Below are positions 50,544 to 61,568 of a stretch of DNA of 64,000 bases, piece after piece. The notes under the pieces are model-generated. The model saw nothing but the letters and a program-made list of their open reading frames with translations, was not told the origin of the DNA and did no database searches. Source of the DNA: Anoplolepis gracilipes (taxonomy: Eukaryota > Arthropoda > Insecta > Hymenoptera > Formicidae); assembly GCF_047496725.1 (NCBI RefSeq), contig NW_027328668.1, forward strand, positions 558,001 to 622,000, read 5' to 3'. Each line of letters begins with the position of its first letter. The stretch's first letter is position 1. The position numbers and the translations under genes are program-made.

Positions 50544-53500
50544 TTAAATTTTAGGTTTATAAGTAATGGTTTCGTGATGACGTTCTTGATAACCATCGAT
50601 GGGACCTGCGATGTAATTGATAATTTTGAGTTGTCCCTCTGCATTATAAAAACCATATCGGCCCTTGACGCTTCCGTCTTGAAGACGCTCTTCCATTTTA
50701 AATTGCCGATTTTTTCTGCAATAAAAATGAATTATGTCAATCTTTTTAGTTATTGTTTTTTCGAAAGTTTTTATATGAAATATTTAATTCACAAACAATA
50801 ATTTGTTGATTCCTTATTGTACGGTAATTATTAACTATATTAATGATATATTCAGGGTGTCCGATAATAATCGCCTCACCGCTTATATACAGATAGAGCA
50901 GGTCAAACTAAGTAGAAAAGTCCTCTACCATTTTTCGATTTTCGAAATAATTATCGAAAAATTAATTAATAAAGATTGACAAATCTGAGCGAGTACAAGC
51001 GCGCGGCGAGAAGGCCCATCCTACTGTTAAGCGGTTACTAGGCGCTCATTGAATGATAGGAGGGTGGATTCGAGTTCGGCCATCGAACAGTGTAGACGCT
51101 TTGTGAGAGTTGCTCCGCGTAAGACTATATTTTCTGCTAAACATTACTCGATTTTCTACCTGAAGTGCAACCAAACTAAGATCCGAGCAGCATCGCCTTC
51201 CTGGTTGCCGCGTTGTTCTCGCCTCCTGAGTGGGCTGAAATCTACAATTCGTGAAGAACACGTGCCGGACATTTATTCACGTGGCATTTTCTTTTGGTTG
51301 GCTATCTTTCCTTCTCCGAGGATCCTTCGTGCTGTTTGAGATTTTCTTGCCTCTTGTAAGTCATGTCTATCTATGACCCGGGAGGAACTATTTCCTCTCT
51401 CAATGACCTCCATCCTTCAAAACAAAAAGATATTGACTGTCCGAAAGGAATACCTGACGAAACTCTTTTGGATTACATTGCATCATCCATCCTTCCCCTT
51501 TCCCCTGCGCCTAATGACAATGACAATAACATGGATTGTGTTATAGTTTCGCCGACGGAGCGTAATCCTCCTGCATTGCTGGACACTTCCCTAAATACGA
51601 GAAACAAAGACAGATTCTTCTCGAGGTATAACACCCGGAACTCCCAGTTGTGACTCGGACTGCGCCGAAGAATCCCAAAAAAAAACGAAAGAGAGTGAGG
51701 GGCTCTGCCGGTCTTCCCCCCCCCTTCCCAACCTGTAAGTGACTTTGCAAAGACTCCCACTAACCACGGACTTAACATTCTTCAGTCGGGTGAGTCACAT
51801 TCACGTTCCTCATTTAGTAACAAATATATAAATAACCTTTCTTATGACCTTAACTCTCAAGGTCCCTATGATATTTCTATTCAATCAACAGACTCTAAAA
51901 CAATTGATCCTCTAACTATTGGCCGCATTCTCTCTCCTTTGTACAAAGATAACATCGTCGAAATTAAAAAATCTAGTTTTTCTACTATTCAAATAAGATT
52001 TAATAACGCTAAGACAGCAAACAGCTGCTTGATGAATCCTATTCTAAAAGTTAAAAATTACAAAGTCTTTGTTCCATTCTTTAGGATCGCAAGGAGGGGC
52101 ATAATCAAGGGTGTTCCCCTTTGACGTGCCGGAAGAGGAACTCGTGAGGGGCATAGACTCCCCTTTTCGAGTACTGGAAGCCAAAAGACTTAGCAAATGA
52201 TCAAGTCGAGTGGAATCCTCACAACCCCCCCGAGGTGGAATCTTCTTCTTCTTCTTCCGATAGATCTTCCAAAATCATACTGCTCACTTTTAAAGGTCAA
52301 CAATTTCCTGAATATATTCTTTTATATAAAGTAAGGTATGCGATACAACCTTTTATAAATAGGACTCCCTTTGCTTTTCTTGTTTTCGCTATGGCCATTT
52401 AAAAGCCCACTGTAAGGGGCATCCTCGCTGTCCCCTCTGTGAGGAAAGTGTACATAAAGACGGTCTCTCTTTTTGCCCGAAATATTCAGACCCCCCGTCT
52501 TGCATTAATTGCAAAGGTTCCCATAAAGTCTCCAGTGTAGAGTGTAAAATATATATTCAACAAAAAAAATTAGGGAAATTGCTGCTATCAACAATATTTC
52601 TCTCCTAGAGGCAAAGAATGTTTATTTTAATAACATCCCTCCCGCCAGCAACTCTCTTTATAATCTTAAGATTTCCCCTCCCTAAACCTTTTAGTTCCCC
52701 CTGCTCCCTTTCCCATAATGTCTAACTCTTGTTGCACCCCTCCCTCTCCTACTTCCCGCTCATCCAAATCCTACTCTCAAGTTTTATCCTCAACCTCCTC
52801 CCTTCCCTCTTCTTCTTCCATTCCTTCTTTCTCTTTTCCCTCTTCTTCCGTCCCTGCTGCCACTGCTTCCTCTTTCCCAATACATAATAAAGCGGCTTCT
52901 ATAAAAGATCATTATGACAATAACAATAACAACTTCGACATAGATAATCAAAATACAGCACACAAATACGACTTTCAAAATAATACTAAAGACAAACATC
53001 AAATCAAAAATAAACACAACTTTTCCTTTCCTCGCTTCCATTCACAAATTCCTCCCCTCTCCTAACCTTCTCGCCCTCCCCCCTCCCTTTATGTCTTCCC
53101 TAACGGAAAATCCCCCAACCTCCTGGATAACCAAACCGGGCTCATCTCTGAATCTCAACCTCCTTCCCCCTTTTCTTCTCCGGGTTTCGATTCCCGAGGA
53201 ATCCTAATTCTCTTTTTAATCAAATATTGGAAATACTGGATACACTGATGAACAAACTGGCTCCATTTTTGAAACTGTTAGGCATTTATGATGAGTCGGC
53301 CCAACTGCTGAGTTTTTTTGTCCAGTCTTTCTCAGCCGTTGCCGCGGCCTCTCCCCAACCCCGATAAATCATGTCTGTTTCGAACTCCGCGGCTGTGTCT
53401 GATTTTTCTCCGCCTCTGTCCTGTGATCTCCCTTCTTCACTCAGAATCAATGGAACTGTCATTCATTGCTCGGCAAGGTGGAATCCTCAGACTGTTGGCC

Positions 53501-56500
53501 CAGGAATGCGACGTGCTTGCTCTTTCTGAAACCTGGCTCTGTCCCGATTTTCACCTGACTCTCCCGGGCTTTTGCATTTTTAGAAGCGATTCGCTCACTC
53601 GTCGTTTGGGGGGTCTCCTCCTTGCACTTCGTAATTCACTTAAATATACTCTCTCTGATAGCAATATCATTTTTGAAGACAAACTCACTAGTCTATCCGT
53701 CACCATTTACCTTTCTTCATTTAACCTTCTCATCACCTCTCTTTATCGTCACCTGGTGCTCTCTCTTCGCAGGAGTACCTCTCCTTCTTTTCTTTCTGTT
53801 CTTCTTCTTCCCACTCTATCATTTTGGGCGATTTTAACGCACATCATGAGGACTGGGGTAGCGGTCGAACCTGCCGGGAGGGCCCAAAACTCCTCTCCTC
53901 TGCGTCTCATTCCCTCTACACCTGTATTAATAATGTGGAAGCTACCTTTCTTACTCGCCCAGACCAGTCTAAATCCGTAATTGATCTTGTATTCGTTTCT
54001 CCGCCTCTCCTCACTATTTCGCATTCCTCAGTTTTACCGGATACCTATCTCAGCGACCATTTTCCTATCCTCACCTCAATTAACTGTTTAATTAAGAAAA
54101 GAACCTTTTTTTCTCATAAACTAAAACTCTCTTCTAAGATATTAAAACAATTTACCACCAATCTAGATTCCACTATCGTATCTTTCCAAAAATCCATCTC
54201 AGAAATTCCTTCCTCAGACTCTATCAAAAAATACAACCTTTTTACTTCTCACCTCAAATCCTCTATTCCTTCCAAATCCTACGGAATCCTAAAACCTTCC
54301 TCTGCCAACGTTGCCCTTAATCCTTCTCATTCTCCCTCCTCTCTTTTCTCTCTTTACTCTCTTTTCCCTCCCCCTCCATCCCAACACCATAAACATTCAA
54401 AAAAATTCCTTTTAACCCGGCTCCTTGGTGGAACGACACTTGTCAAGAGGCGATTGATCTCCGCCGCAACCTTCTTGCCTCCTACAAGAAAACTCTCTCC
54501 TATGCCAATTTCCTTAATTTCAAAAAGCAGGAGGCACTAACAAGGTGTATTTTGAAGTTTGAGAAAAGAAAGGGTTGGAGAGATTTCTGCCAGGAAATCT
54601 CCCCCCGCACACCCGTTTCCCGCATTTGGAATATCATCAAACGTTTCAAAAATAGGCATTTGGGGGTGTCTTCTCTTCTTTCTTCTTCCAATTTCTCCCC
54701 TTCACCTGGTGTCGTTTCTGCCATTAACTCCTTATGCCTCCCCCTCATCTAAATGCAACCTTTTCTCATCACCATTCTCTCTGGACGAGCTCAAGGTGGC
54801 TATCACTACAAGTAAACTCCGTTCCTCTCCTGGATTAGACCAAATAGATTACAGAATCATAGCTTTCTTGTCTGATGAATACCTCATCCTCCTTGAAATC
54901 TACAATCTTATTTTTAAATCCGGTATCTTTCCCGACTCTTGGTCCCTTTCTCTCGTTTTCCTCATTCCTAAGGGCCCCCCAGACAGGTTCCGCCCCATTT
55001 CCCTTACCTCTTGCCTCCTCAAAACATTCGAAAAACTTATCCTTTCTCGCCTGGAGTGGTGGGTGGAATCCTCTAACCTTCTGCCTAACTCCCAATTTGG
55101 TTTCAGGAAGGGAAGATCGTGTCAGGACAACTTGGGAATTCTCACTGCGGAGATCTATGCCAGCTGTGTTTCGACTCAGGACACAGCGTGCCTTTTTATG
55201 GATGTCCAGGGTGCATTCGACAATGTGGTTCCTGACATCCTTATTTTAGACCTTGTCCGCCTTGGACTTCCGCCGAAAGTCTGTTGGTTCGTCTATTGTC
55301 TGACCAGCCGCAGGATTTTGAGATTTGTGATCAATGGGGACATCTCTCAACCTTACGTCTCGCTCAGAGGCGTCCCTCAGGGATCTATTCTTAGCCCTCT
55401 TTTATTTAACATTTATGTTTCAGAGTGCAACCGTAGTTTGACGGACCCCTATCGAATCCTACAATTTGCGGACGATATTGTCCCTTATGCCCGCATTTCG
55501 AGACTGCGGAGTTCCATCCAGACTCTCGAGAGGTCAGCTGACGGACTCTCACATTTCCTTCTTTCAAAAGGCCTGGAGGTTTCCCCCTCCAAATCGGCCT
55601 TCGTGTTATTCTCACAGAAGAGACTGGATTTCCCCTCCCTTACCACTCTTCAGGAAATCACCCTTAGGCCGGTGTCTTCACACAGATTTCTGGGGGTCCA
55701 ACTGGATCGGAAAATGAATGGTCACGCGCATGTGGCTCTTCTGATACGTAAATGTAATAAATTTACTAATTTACTTAGGTCCCTTTGCGGTGTTTGGTGG
55801 GGGGCGGATCCCGAGTCTCTCCTCATGCTGTATAAGTCTCTTCTGCGAGGTTCCATCGAGTATGGGTGTTTCTTCCGTTCCACAATAGGGAGTTGATGGG
55901 GAGTCTGGAGGTGGCTCAGCGTAGAGCTCTTAGATGTTGTATCGGGATGAGACGCAGCACTCCCATCAACATTCTATACGCTGAAACAGGTATTTGTCCT
56001 CTGAAACTTAGGTTGATCTACTTATCCTCTAGACTGATCCTCAGATCTTTGACTTTTGTTTCCAGTCCGTTGATCGAGGGGCTTCGGGACTTGAGGGCCG
56101 AATCTTTGGCTAATAATCGTTCTTGTCTCTATGAAAGATTCCTTCTATATAGAGCTTTCATTTCTGTTAACCATTACGGAGACTCAATTGCCAGATTCAC
56201 TAATAATCCTGTTTTTTTATTTACTCACGACACATTGTCTTTATTTCCACAGACACAAGTTACTCCCGCATGGGAGGTGGAGAGGATTACCGGCTCCTCC
56301 TCGCCTTCGGTGGAGTTCCGTATTATTTTTTCCCGATTTGACTCTGATATAACATTTTATACTGACGCCTCGGAGGAGGAGAACTCTAATTTTGTAGGTT
56401 TAGCCTTTTATTCTCCATCTTTGAATGTTAGCCAGATGTTTAAGGCTAGTGGGAGGTTTTCCATCTTCTCAACCGAATGCATGGCAATAACGGAAGCGGT

Positions 56501-57566
56501 GGACTTTATCCTCTCGAACGATATCAAAAGGGCGGTAATATTTTCGGACTCATTGAGCGTCATCAACAAGGTCTCCTCTAGAAAGACTTACCGTGACATT
56601 AGTTTTCTTGTTCTGATCCTGAAGAACAAATTGAGATCTGCCTTTCTTCAGGACATTGAACGTTGGAATCTCGGGGAACGAGACGGCAGATCGCTTGGCC
56701 AAGAGAGCGATAATTGAGGGTCGCCTACTAGACATTAAACCTCCTTACTCGGATTTGTATCTGTCTCTCAGAGAAAACCTTAAAACCTCCACAAACTGTT
56801 TGATCGAGCGGTCTCGTTCCACGGGATTCTATTATTTCCGGAATTTTCCGCTCACACCACTTAAACCGTGATTCTCGGGCGGGGGCCTTGGGAGATCGGC
56901 GGTGATCTTGACCAACCGATTGCGTTCTGGCTATTACAATCTTAACTCTAGTCTCTATTGCTTCGGGATGATCCCGTCTCCATCGTGCGGATGCGGATAT
57001 CCGGATCAGGATATCGATCACGTACTATGGTACTGCCCACTATACCGGATGCAACGCGCTTCTCTAATATCTTCCTTGTGCGATTCTATCTCCCTGTCTC
57101 CCCCTTATAGTGTTGTTTCTATCCTAAAAAACCCCTCTTTTAAAACCCTGAATCCCATCTTATCCTTCCTCAAAGTTTGTGATATTGTATTGTGATTTTT
57201 GACTGTCCCTCGCAGCCTTATATTGACCTACTCATCATTGGCCGACCACTTCAAGAAAACAAAAGCTCTCTGGCAGAATGATTCAATCTGAATCATTGCC
57301 AATCAAATAAGAAGAAGAAGAAGTAGAATGATAGGAGGAGCGGTCTACGACTAGAAATGGATGCGTATGAGTAGCGAGCCTAGTAACCGCGTAGCGGTAG
57401 GACGGCCTTCTCACCGCACGCGCTTTACTCGTGTGGATTTGTCAATCTTTTTTAATTAATTTCTCGATAATTATTTCAAAAATCGGAAAATGGTAGAGGA
57501 TTTTTCTATTCAGTTTGACCTGCTCTACCTGTATATGAGTGGTGAGGCGATTATTACCGGACACCC

Positions 57567-57597
<31 letters not shown>

Positions 57598-58393
57598 TTA
57601 CCCGCTTCCTGTATCGAAACCGAATATATACGTTCCTAATCCCCGATGATTTCTTATTTGAAAGTCTATTCGACCTTCATCTGACAATTGTTCCGTTGCT
57701 CTTTTAGATATCGCATGATAAATTGTTGAACTGTGGCTTGCGTATGGTGATGCGACTTCTTCATTTATATTATTATCATTTACTGGCAACATAATTGCGA
57801 GCGAAGAAAATTTCAGAAATAGCTGTACAATAAAAAATATAAAAATGTTTTTCTTTAATACAAGAATATATTAATATTACTTTATAAAAACACATCTCCT
57901 ATTTTTTTTTTTGCTTTACAAATGTCTTATAAAGATCACTACACTCTTACAGAGATTTAAAAAAAAAATATTAAAATTAGTATATATTCTATTAGATGGT
58001 AAAATATTATTTTTTGTTGCTGATAACTATATTATTTATAAAACAAATAAATATAATTTTTATAATTTATTTTAGAGAATAATGCTGTTCAATCAAAAAA
58101 AAAAAAACGTAGTAATGCTATTGTGTGGACTTTTACTATTATTACACAAAAGACACCGTGCATCTTTATAAATTCTTCTGACTTTTTTTATGCTAAACAT
58201 TAAGTTTAGGTCCAACTATATTATTATATTGAAAGTATGAAAGTGGACTCACTTCCCATTCCAAAAATGAACAACATAAAAGAACACGCACATCTACAAG
58301 ATGACGCCAGTGTTTTATTCAATTAAAAAGTATTAAAAATTACAAAAATGCACATTTTTACTCAGAATCCTTATCTTTTTTATGCATTTGAAT

Positions 58394-58431
<38 letters not shown>

Positions 58432-61157
58432 GTATATGATATATACGAGATATTCAGGGTGTATACTCCCGGGAAAAAACCTGGAAAATCTGGAATTCTC
58501 ATGGAATTTCGTTAGGATTCAAGGAATTTTAAAAAATGTGAAAGAAGTACTTATTTTAAAATTTTTTTGAAAATTTAAAATATTTTAAGTTTAAAATCTG
58601 CTTAAAATATATATTTTTTGTTTATGTCTATATAAAATTGTTTAAAATATATGTTTTTTGTTTACGTCAAAAAATGATACGCTAAAATAAATAAGCTTAT
58701 TTTAAAATTACATCTAAAAATATTTTAATTTTAGTTGGAATTTTCAACAAAAATACCTGGAAGATCCTGGAATTCTTAGGGAATCTTTTTACAGAATTTG
58801 AGTATACACCTTGGATATTTTTATATTTTAATTTCACACGATTTTATTGCAGAATATATACACGTATAATTAATAATAAAATAATTATATATGTACATAT
58901 ATATGTATATGTATATATATATATATGTATATATAGATATATTTTAGTATATTTTTTATTCGATCTTATTCTGTAAAGATAAAAAGGGCGATAGATTATT
59001 AAAATGGATCACCTTGGTATATATACAGGGTGTCCCATTTTAATTCCTCCAGTCGAATATCTCCAAAACCAAGCCCGGGAAAGAAAAATGGTTCAGACAT
59101 ATATTGTATGGTTTTGAGGAGGCCATAAGATGGTACCATTGGTTTGACCTTGAAGAGTCATTTGAAAGTCAAGTGAAGGTCATCTTTAATTTCTTAAATG
59201 GAACCTACTATTTTTCATTACATATTCTTGTAGCTGATTTCGAGAGCTTTCCAAAACACTATGATAAAATGTTTTTTCATTAAACACTTTTCGAGTTATA
59301 AGGCTTCAAAGTTGCAATATTTTGACATAAAATACAAGATATCTCGTAAAATATTTATTTCTCGATTATCTTACCCTAATACTTTTATGCACAAAATAAT
59401 GAGACGAATCAATTGGTGTAAAGAAAACCCATAGTTATCTTTAAGAAAAAAAATCTGAATTTGCAACTAGCAGTTACTATTTTTACTTTAACATAATTAT
59501 GTGTTTTAATTATACCGATTGATTTGTCTCGTTATTCTGTGCATAAAAGTATTAGGGTAAGATAATCGAAAAATGAATATTTTACGAGATATTTTATATT
59601 TTATGTCAAAATATTGCTTTGAAGCCTTGCTTACAACTCGAAAAGTGTTTAATGAAAAAACATTTTATCATATAGTGTTTTGGAAAGCTCTCAAGATAAG
59701 CTACAAGAATATGCATGAATATATAGGGTGTTCCATTTAAGAAATTAAAAATGACCTTCACGTGACCTTCATGTGACTCTTCAAGGTTAAACTAATGGCC
59801 ATCTTATGTCCCCCTAGAAACCATACAACTTTTGTCTAAAACATTTTTTCGAATTTTCCATATTTTTTTGAGATATTTTACTGAAGGAATTAAAATGGGA
59901 CACCCTGTATATATTTCGAATATCAGTTCAATATGTCTTTTCTAAGAAAGTGGATTCACAACGAGATCTACTACGCAGCATAATTTCATCGCTTTCACTT
60001 CTTTATGATCCATTGTTTTGCTTGATCATTTGTGTGCACACACACGTGTATGTATATGTGTATATACAGGGTGAGTCAATTAAAGTGTTACAAACTTATA
60101 TAAAAAACAAAACAATTTAGAAAAAAATGTTTCATACAAAAGTTTTGTGACTTCGAGGAGAACATAACATGATATCATTGATTTGATTTTGAATAATCGT
60201 TTGAAGGTTACATAAAGGACACTTTAACTTTTTTTAATGGAACTTCTTGCATTGCATATTCTTGTAACTTACAATTAGCTCGAGAGCTTTTTAAAATACT
60301 AGTAATAAAATATTTTTTTATTAAACACTTATTTTTGTCATGAGAAGTTCAAAAGTTACAGTACTTTGAAATAAAATACAAAATATCTTGTAAAATATTC
60401 CAGCTTTCGGTAATCTTATCTAAATACATTTATGCACAGAATAATGACGAGACAATTAGTATAAAGAAAATACATAGTTGTCCTGAAGAAAAAATATAAA
60501 TTTGCCACGAGCACTTACATATTCTTTTTAGTTACAAAATTTTTTTCTCTAAATATAAATACTTTGTTTCTGAGATATAAAATTTGTAACACTTTAACTG
60601 ACTCACCCTGTAGATACAGAGTAAGGCACTTAAAACGAATCAAATATTAACATATATTCGATTTAATTTTGCTCTCCCAAGCATATATAGCAAGTTTTTG
60701 AGAGAACTGTATTTGCTTACCTTCATAAATGTTGTTCTAAATGATCACCTTGCATCTGAACACTTATGTAAAAAAGTTTCAACGTATTAATTTATTTTAC
60801 CTATCATCTACAAAATGCCCATTGATAATATTGAAATACTTTGTCAGAGAATTGAATAAGTTTTCCGATAAATATCTGAGAACCACCTGTAAGGATTTAA
60901 GAAAATAAAGAGATTAATGTTAAAACATGTATAGCCATATTCAGATGCAAAATGATTATCTTAAACACCTCTTGTAAAAATAAACAAATACAGGATTCTC
61001 TATAATTCGGAAACAAGATCGGATCATATATGTTTAGATCCTAGATTTTTACAAAGAGAAAAATGCGCACTATCTTTTTCAAAAATATATTTTTAAAAAA
61101 TATACTTACAGCAATAAAAGGTACAAAAAATATACTTATGAAGCATTTGATGTACAT
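50544..61157 (-). CDS. cuticular protein with Rebers-Riddiford (chitin_bind_4) domain
   Basis: Structural protein secreted into the cuticle, where the RR domain binds chitin. Three minus-strand exons join in phase: 61157-61110 (16 codons), 57822-57602 and 50715-50544 (TAA), giving 146 aa. The N-terminus MYIKCFISIFFVPFIA continuing into LFLKFSSLA is a signal peptide. A Ser/Asn/Glu-rich linker follows, then the RR domain from about residue 66, including GTYIFGFDTGSG, KMEERLQDGSVKGRYGFYNAEGQ (split here for length) and IINYIAG. The pattern is closer to RR-1-type domains but I cannot class it firmly. An arthropod initiator-like TCAGTT lies about 31 bp before the ATG (61193-61188). The second intron is 6.9 kb, nearly all of it the nested mobile element at 50853-57568. 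The exon joins are by inspection, but the two halves of the RR motif match exactly across the junction. Confidence 0.87.
51363..53065 (+). pseudogene. LINE ORF1 (Gag-like), frameshifted
   Basis: RNA-binding nucleocapsid-like protein of the LINE. The ATG at 51363 opens 96 codons before a stop. The frame then recurs in pieces: a segment around 51830-52120 with LTIGRILSPLYKDNIVEIKK, then three zinc-knuckle motifs at about 52372-52545 (CFSCFRYGHLKAHC, CPLCEESVHKDGLSFC and CINCKGSHKVSSVEC), then a Ser/Pro-rich tail ending at 53065. At least three breaks prevent translation of a whole product. Confidence 0.75.
53318..57197 (+). pseudogene. LINE ORF2: endonuclease, reverse transcriptase, RNase H, frameshifted
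   Basis: The pieces, in order, are: an APE-type endonuclease with ALSETWLCPDF (about 53515) and MGDFNAHHEDWGS (53824), crossing a frameshift near 53800; SDHFPI at about 54050; a reverse transcriptase from 54559 with PGLDQIDYRI, DVQGAFDNVV, GVPQGSILSPLLFNIY and FADDI (about 55466); and RNase H with FYTDASE (about 56358), STECMAITEA, VIFSDSLSV and GNETADRLAKRA (56668), the last across a further shift. A C-terminal zinc motif CGCGYPDQDIDHVLWYC follows near 56988. Catalytic residues are mostly kept, so loss of function is recent and due to frame breaks. Confidence 0.85.
58457..58815. mobile_element. inverted-repeat element with GTGTATACTC ends
   Basis: Starts CAGGGTGTATACTCCCGGG and ends GAGTATACACCTTG. 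Both arms carry 'cctggaa' and 'ggaattct' runs. A diverged single-ended relative ('ctactccctgaaaaaaccat') occurs near 16095 inside the 12-22 kb gap. Confidence 0.55.
59026..59907. mobile_element. full-length family A fold-back element (882 bp)
   Basis: The best-kept copy: CAGGGTGTCCCATTTTAATT at the left, its complement at the right, TA on both sides. The arms are similar throughout. It lies in the 57.8-61.1 kb intron of the cuticular gene. Confidence 0.78.
60067..60610. mobile_element. CAGGGTGAGTCA fold-back element, 544 bp
   Basis: Ends CAGGGTGAGTCAATTAAAGT and ACTTTAACTGACTCACCCTG with TA on both sides. Its body is a distant relative of family A (same order of 'tttgaatgatcgtttgaagg'-like and 'aaaatatcttgtaaaatattc' boxes). 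Confidence 0.7.
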
Positions 61158-61568
61158 TATATCGTATTCGGCGGACAATCCCTAGAGAACTGATCGCTCG
61201 AACGCGTTCAATCTCGTGTGATAGTCTCTCACTTTCCCCATGATTGAATTCTATTTTTCTTTTTTTCTTTTTTTTATCAGTTCAATAGAGTTTTCTTTCA
61301 CGAAGGAACTTATTCGTAACAATGATCACGGAAATCCGATCAGTATAATTAAAAAAATTGCATAAAAAGAGCAGTCAAGCGGATCTCCGTCCGGAGGCAT
61401 GGAACAATATTTTTTTGTTTTGCTACAATTGTTCATCTGTCAACTTATCTTACTGATGATGTGTAAGCATTTATAGTGATACTATATAAGCATTTGTAGT
61501 GGTACCATATAAGCATTTGTAGTTAAAAAAGAAAGAGTTTTATTTAGAAGAATAGAATCTACTACGAA
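61158..61568. promoter_or_regulatory. divergent promoter region, cuticular gene and small secreted-protein gene
   Basis: 411 bp separate the two start codons. Three tandem copies of a roughly 23-bp unit (TATAAGCATTTGTAGTGGTA) lie at about 61463-61524, just before the plus-strand start; each contains a TATA-like step. No transcription start is proven. Confidence 0.45.

Larger units (their letters stand above)
51064..57325 (+). mobile_element. I-type non-LTR retrotransposon (LINE), near full length, inactive
   Basis: A 13-bp target-site duplication GAATGATAGGAGG flanks it exactly (51051-51063 and 57326-57338). The 3' end is a short (GAA)n-type tail (aataagaagaagaagaagta). It encodes a Gag-like ORF1 with zinc knuckles and an ORF2 with endonuclease, reverse transcriptase and RNase H, a combination typical of the I superfamily. 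Several frameshifts and stops break both ORFs. It lies on the strand opposite to the host cuticular gene. Confidence 0.88.
50853..57568. mobile_element. family B fold-back element carrying a LINE insertion
   Basis: Ends CAGGGTGTCCGATAATAATC and its complement GATTATTACCGGACACCCTG. Arms share 'tagagcaggtcaaact'. The original element would be about 440 bp; a LINE of 6262 bp was inserted near the centre at 51064. Confidence 0.75.
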
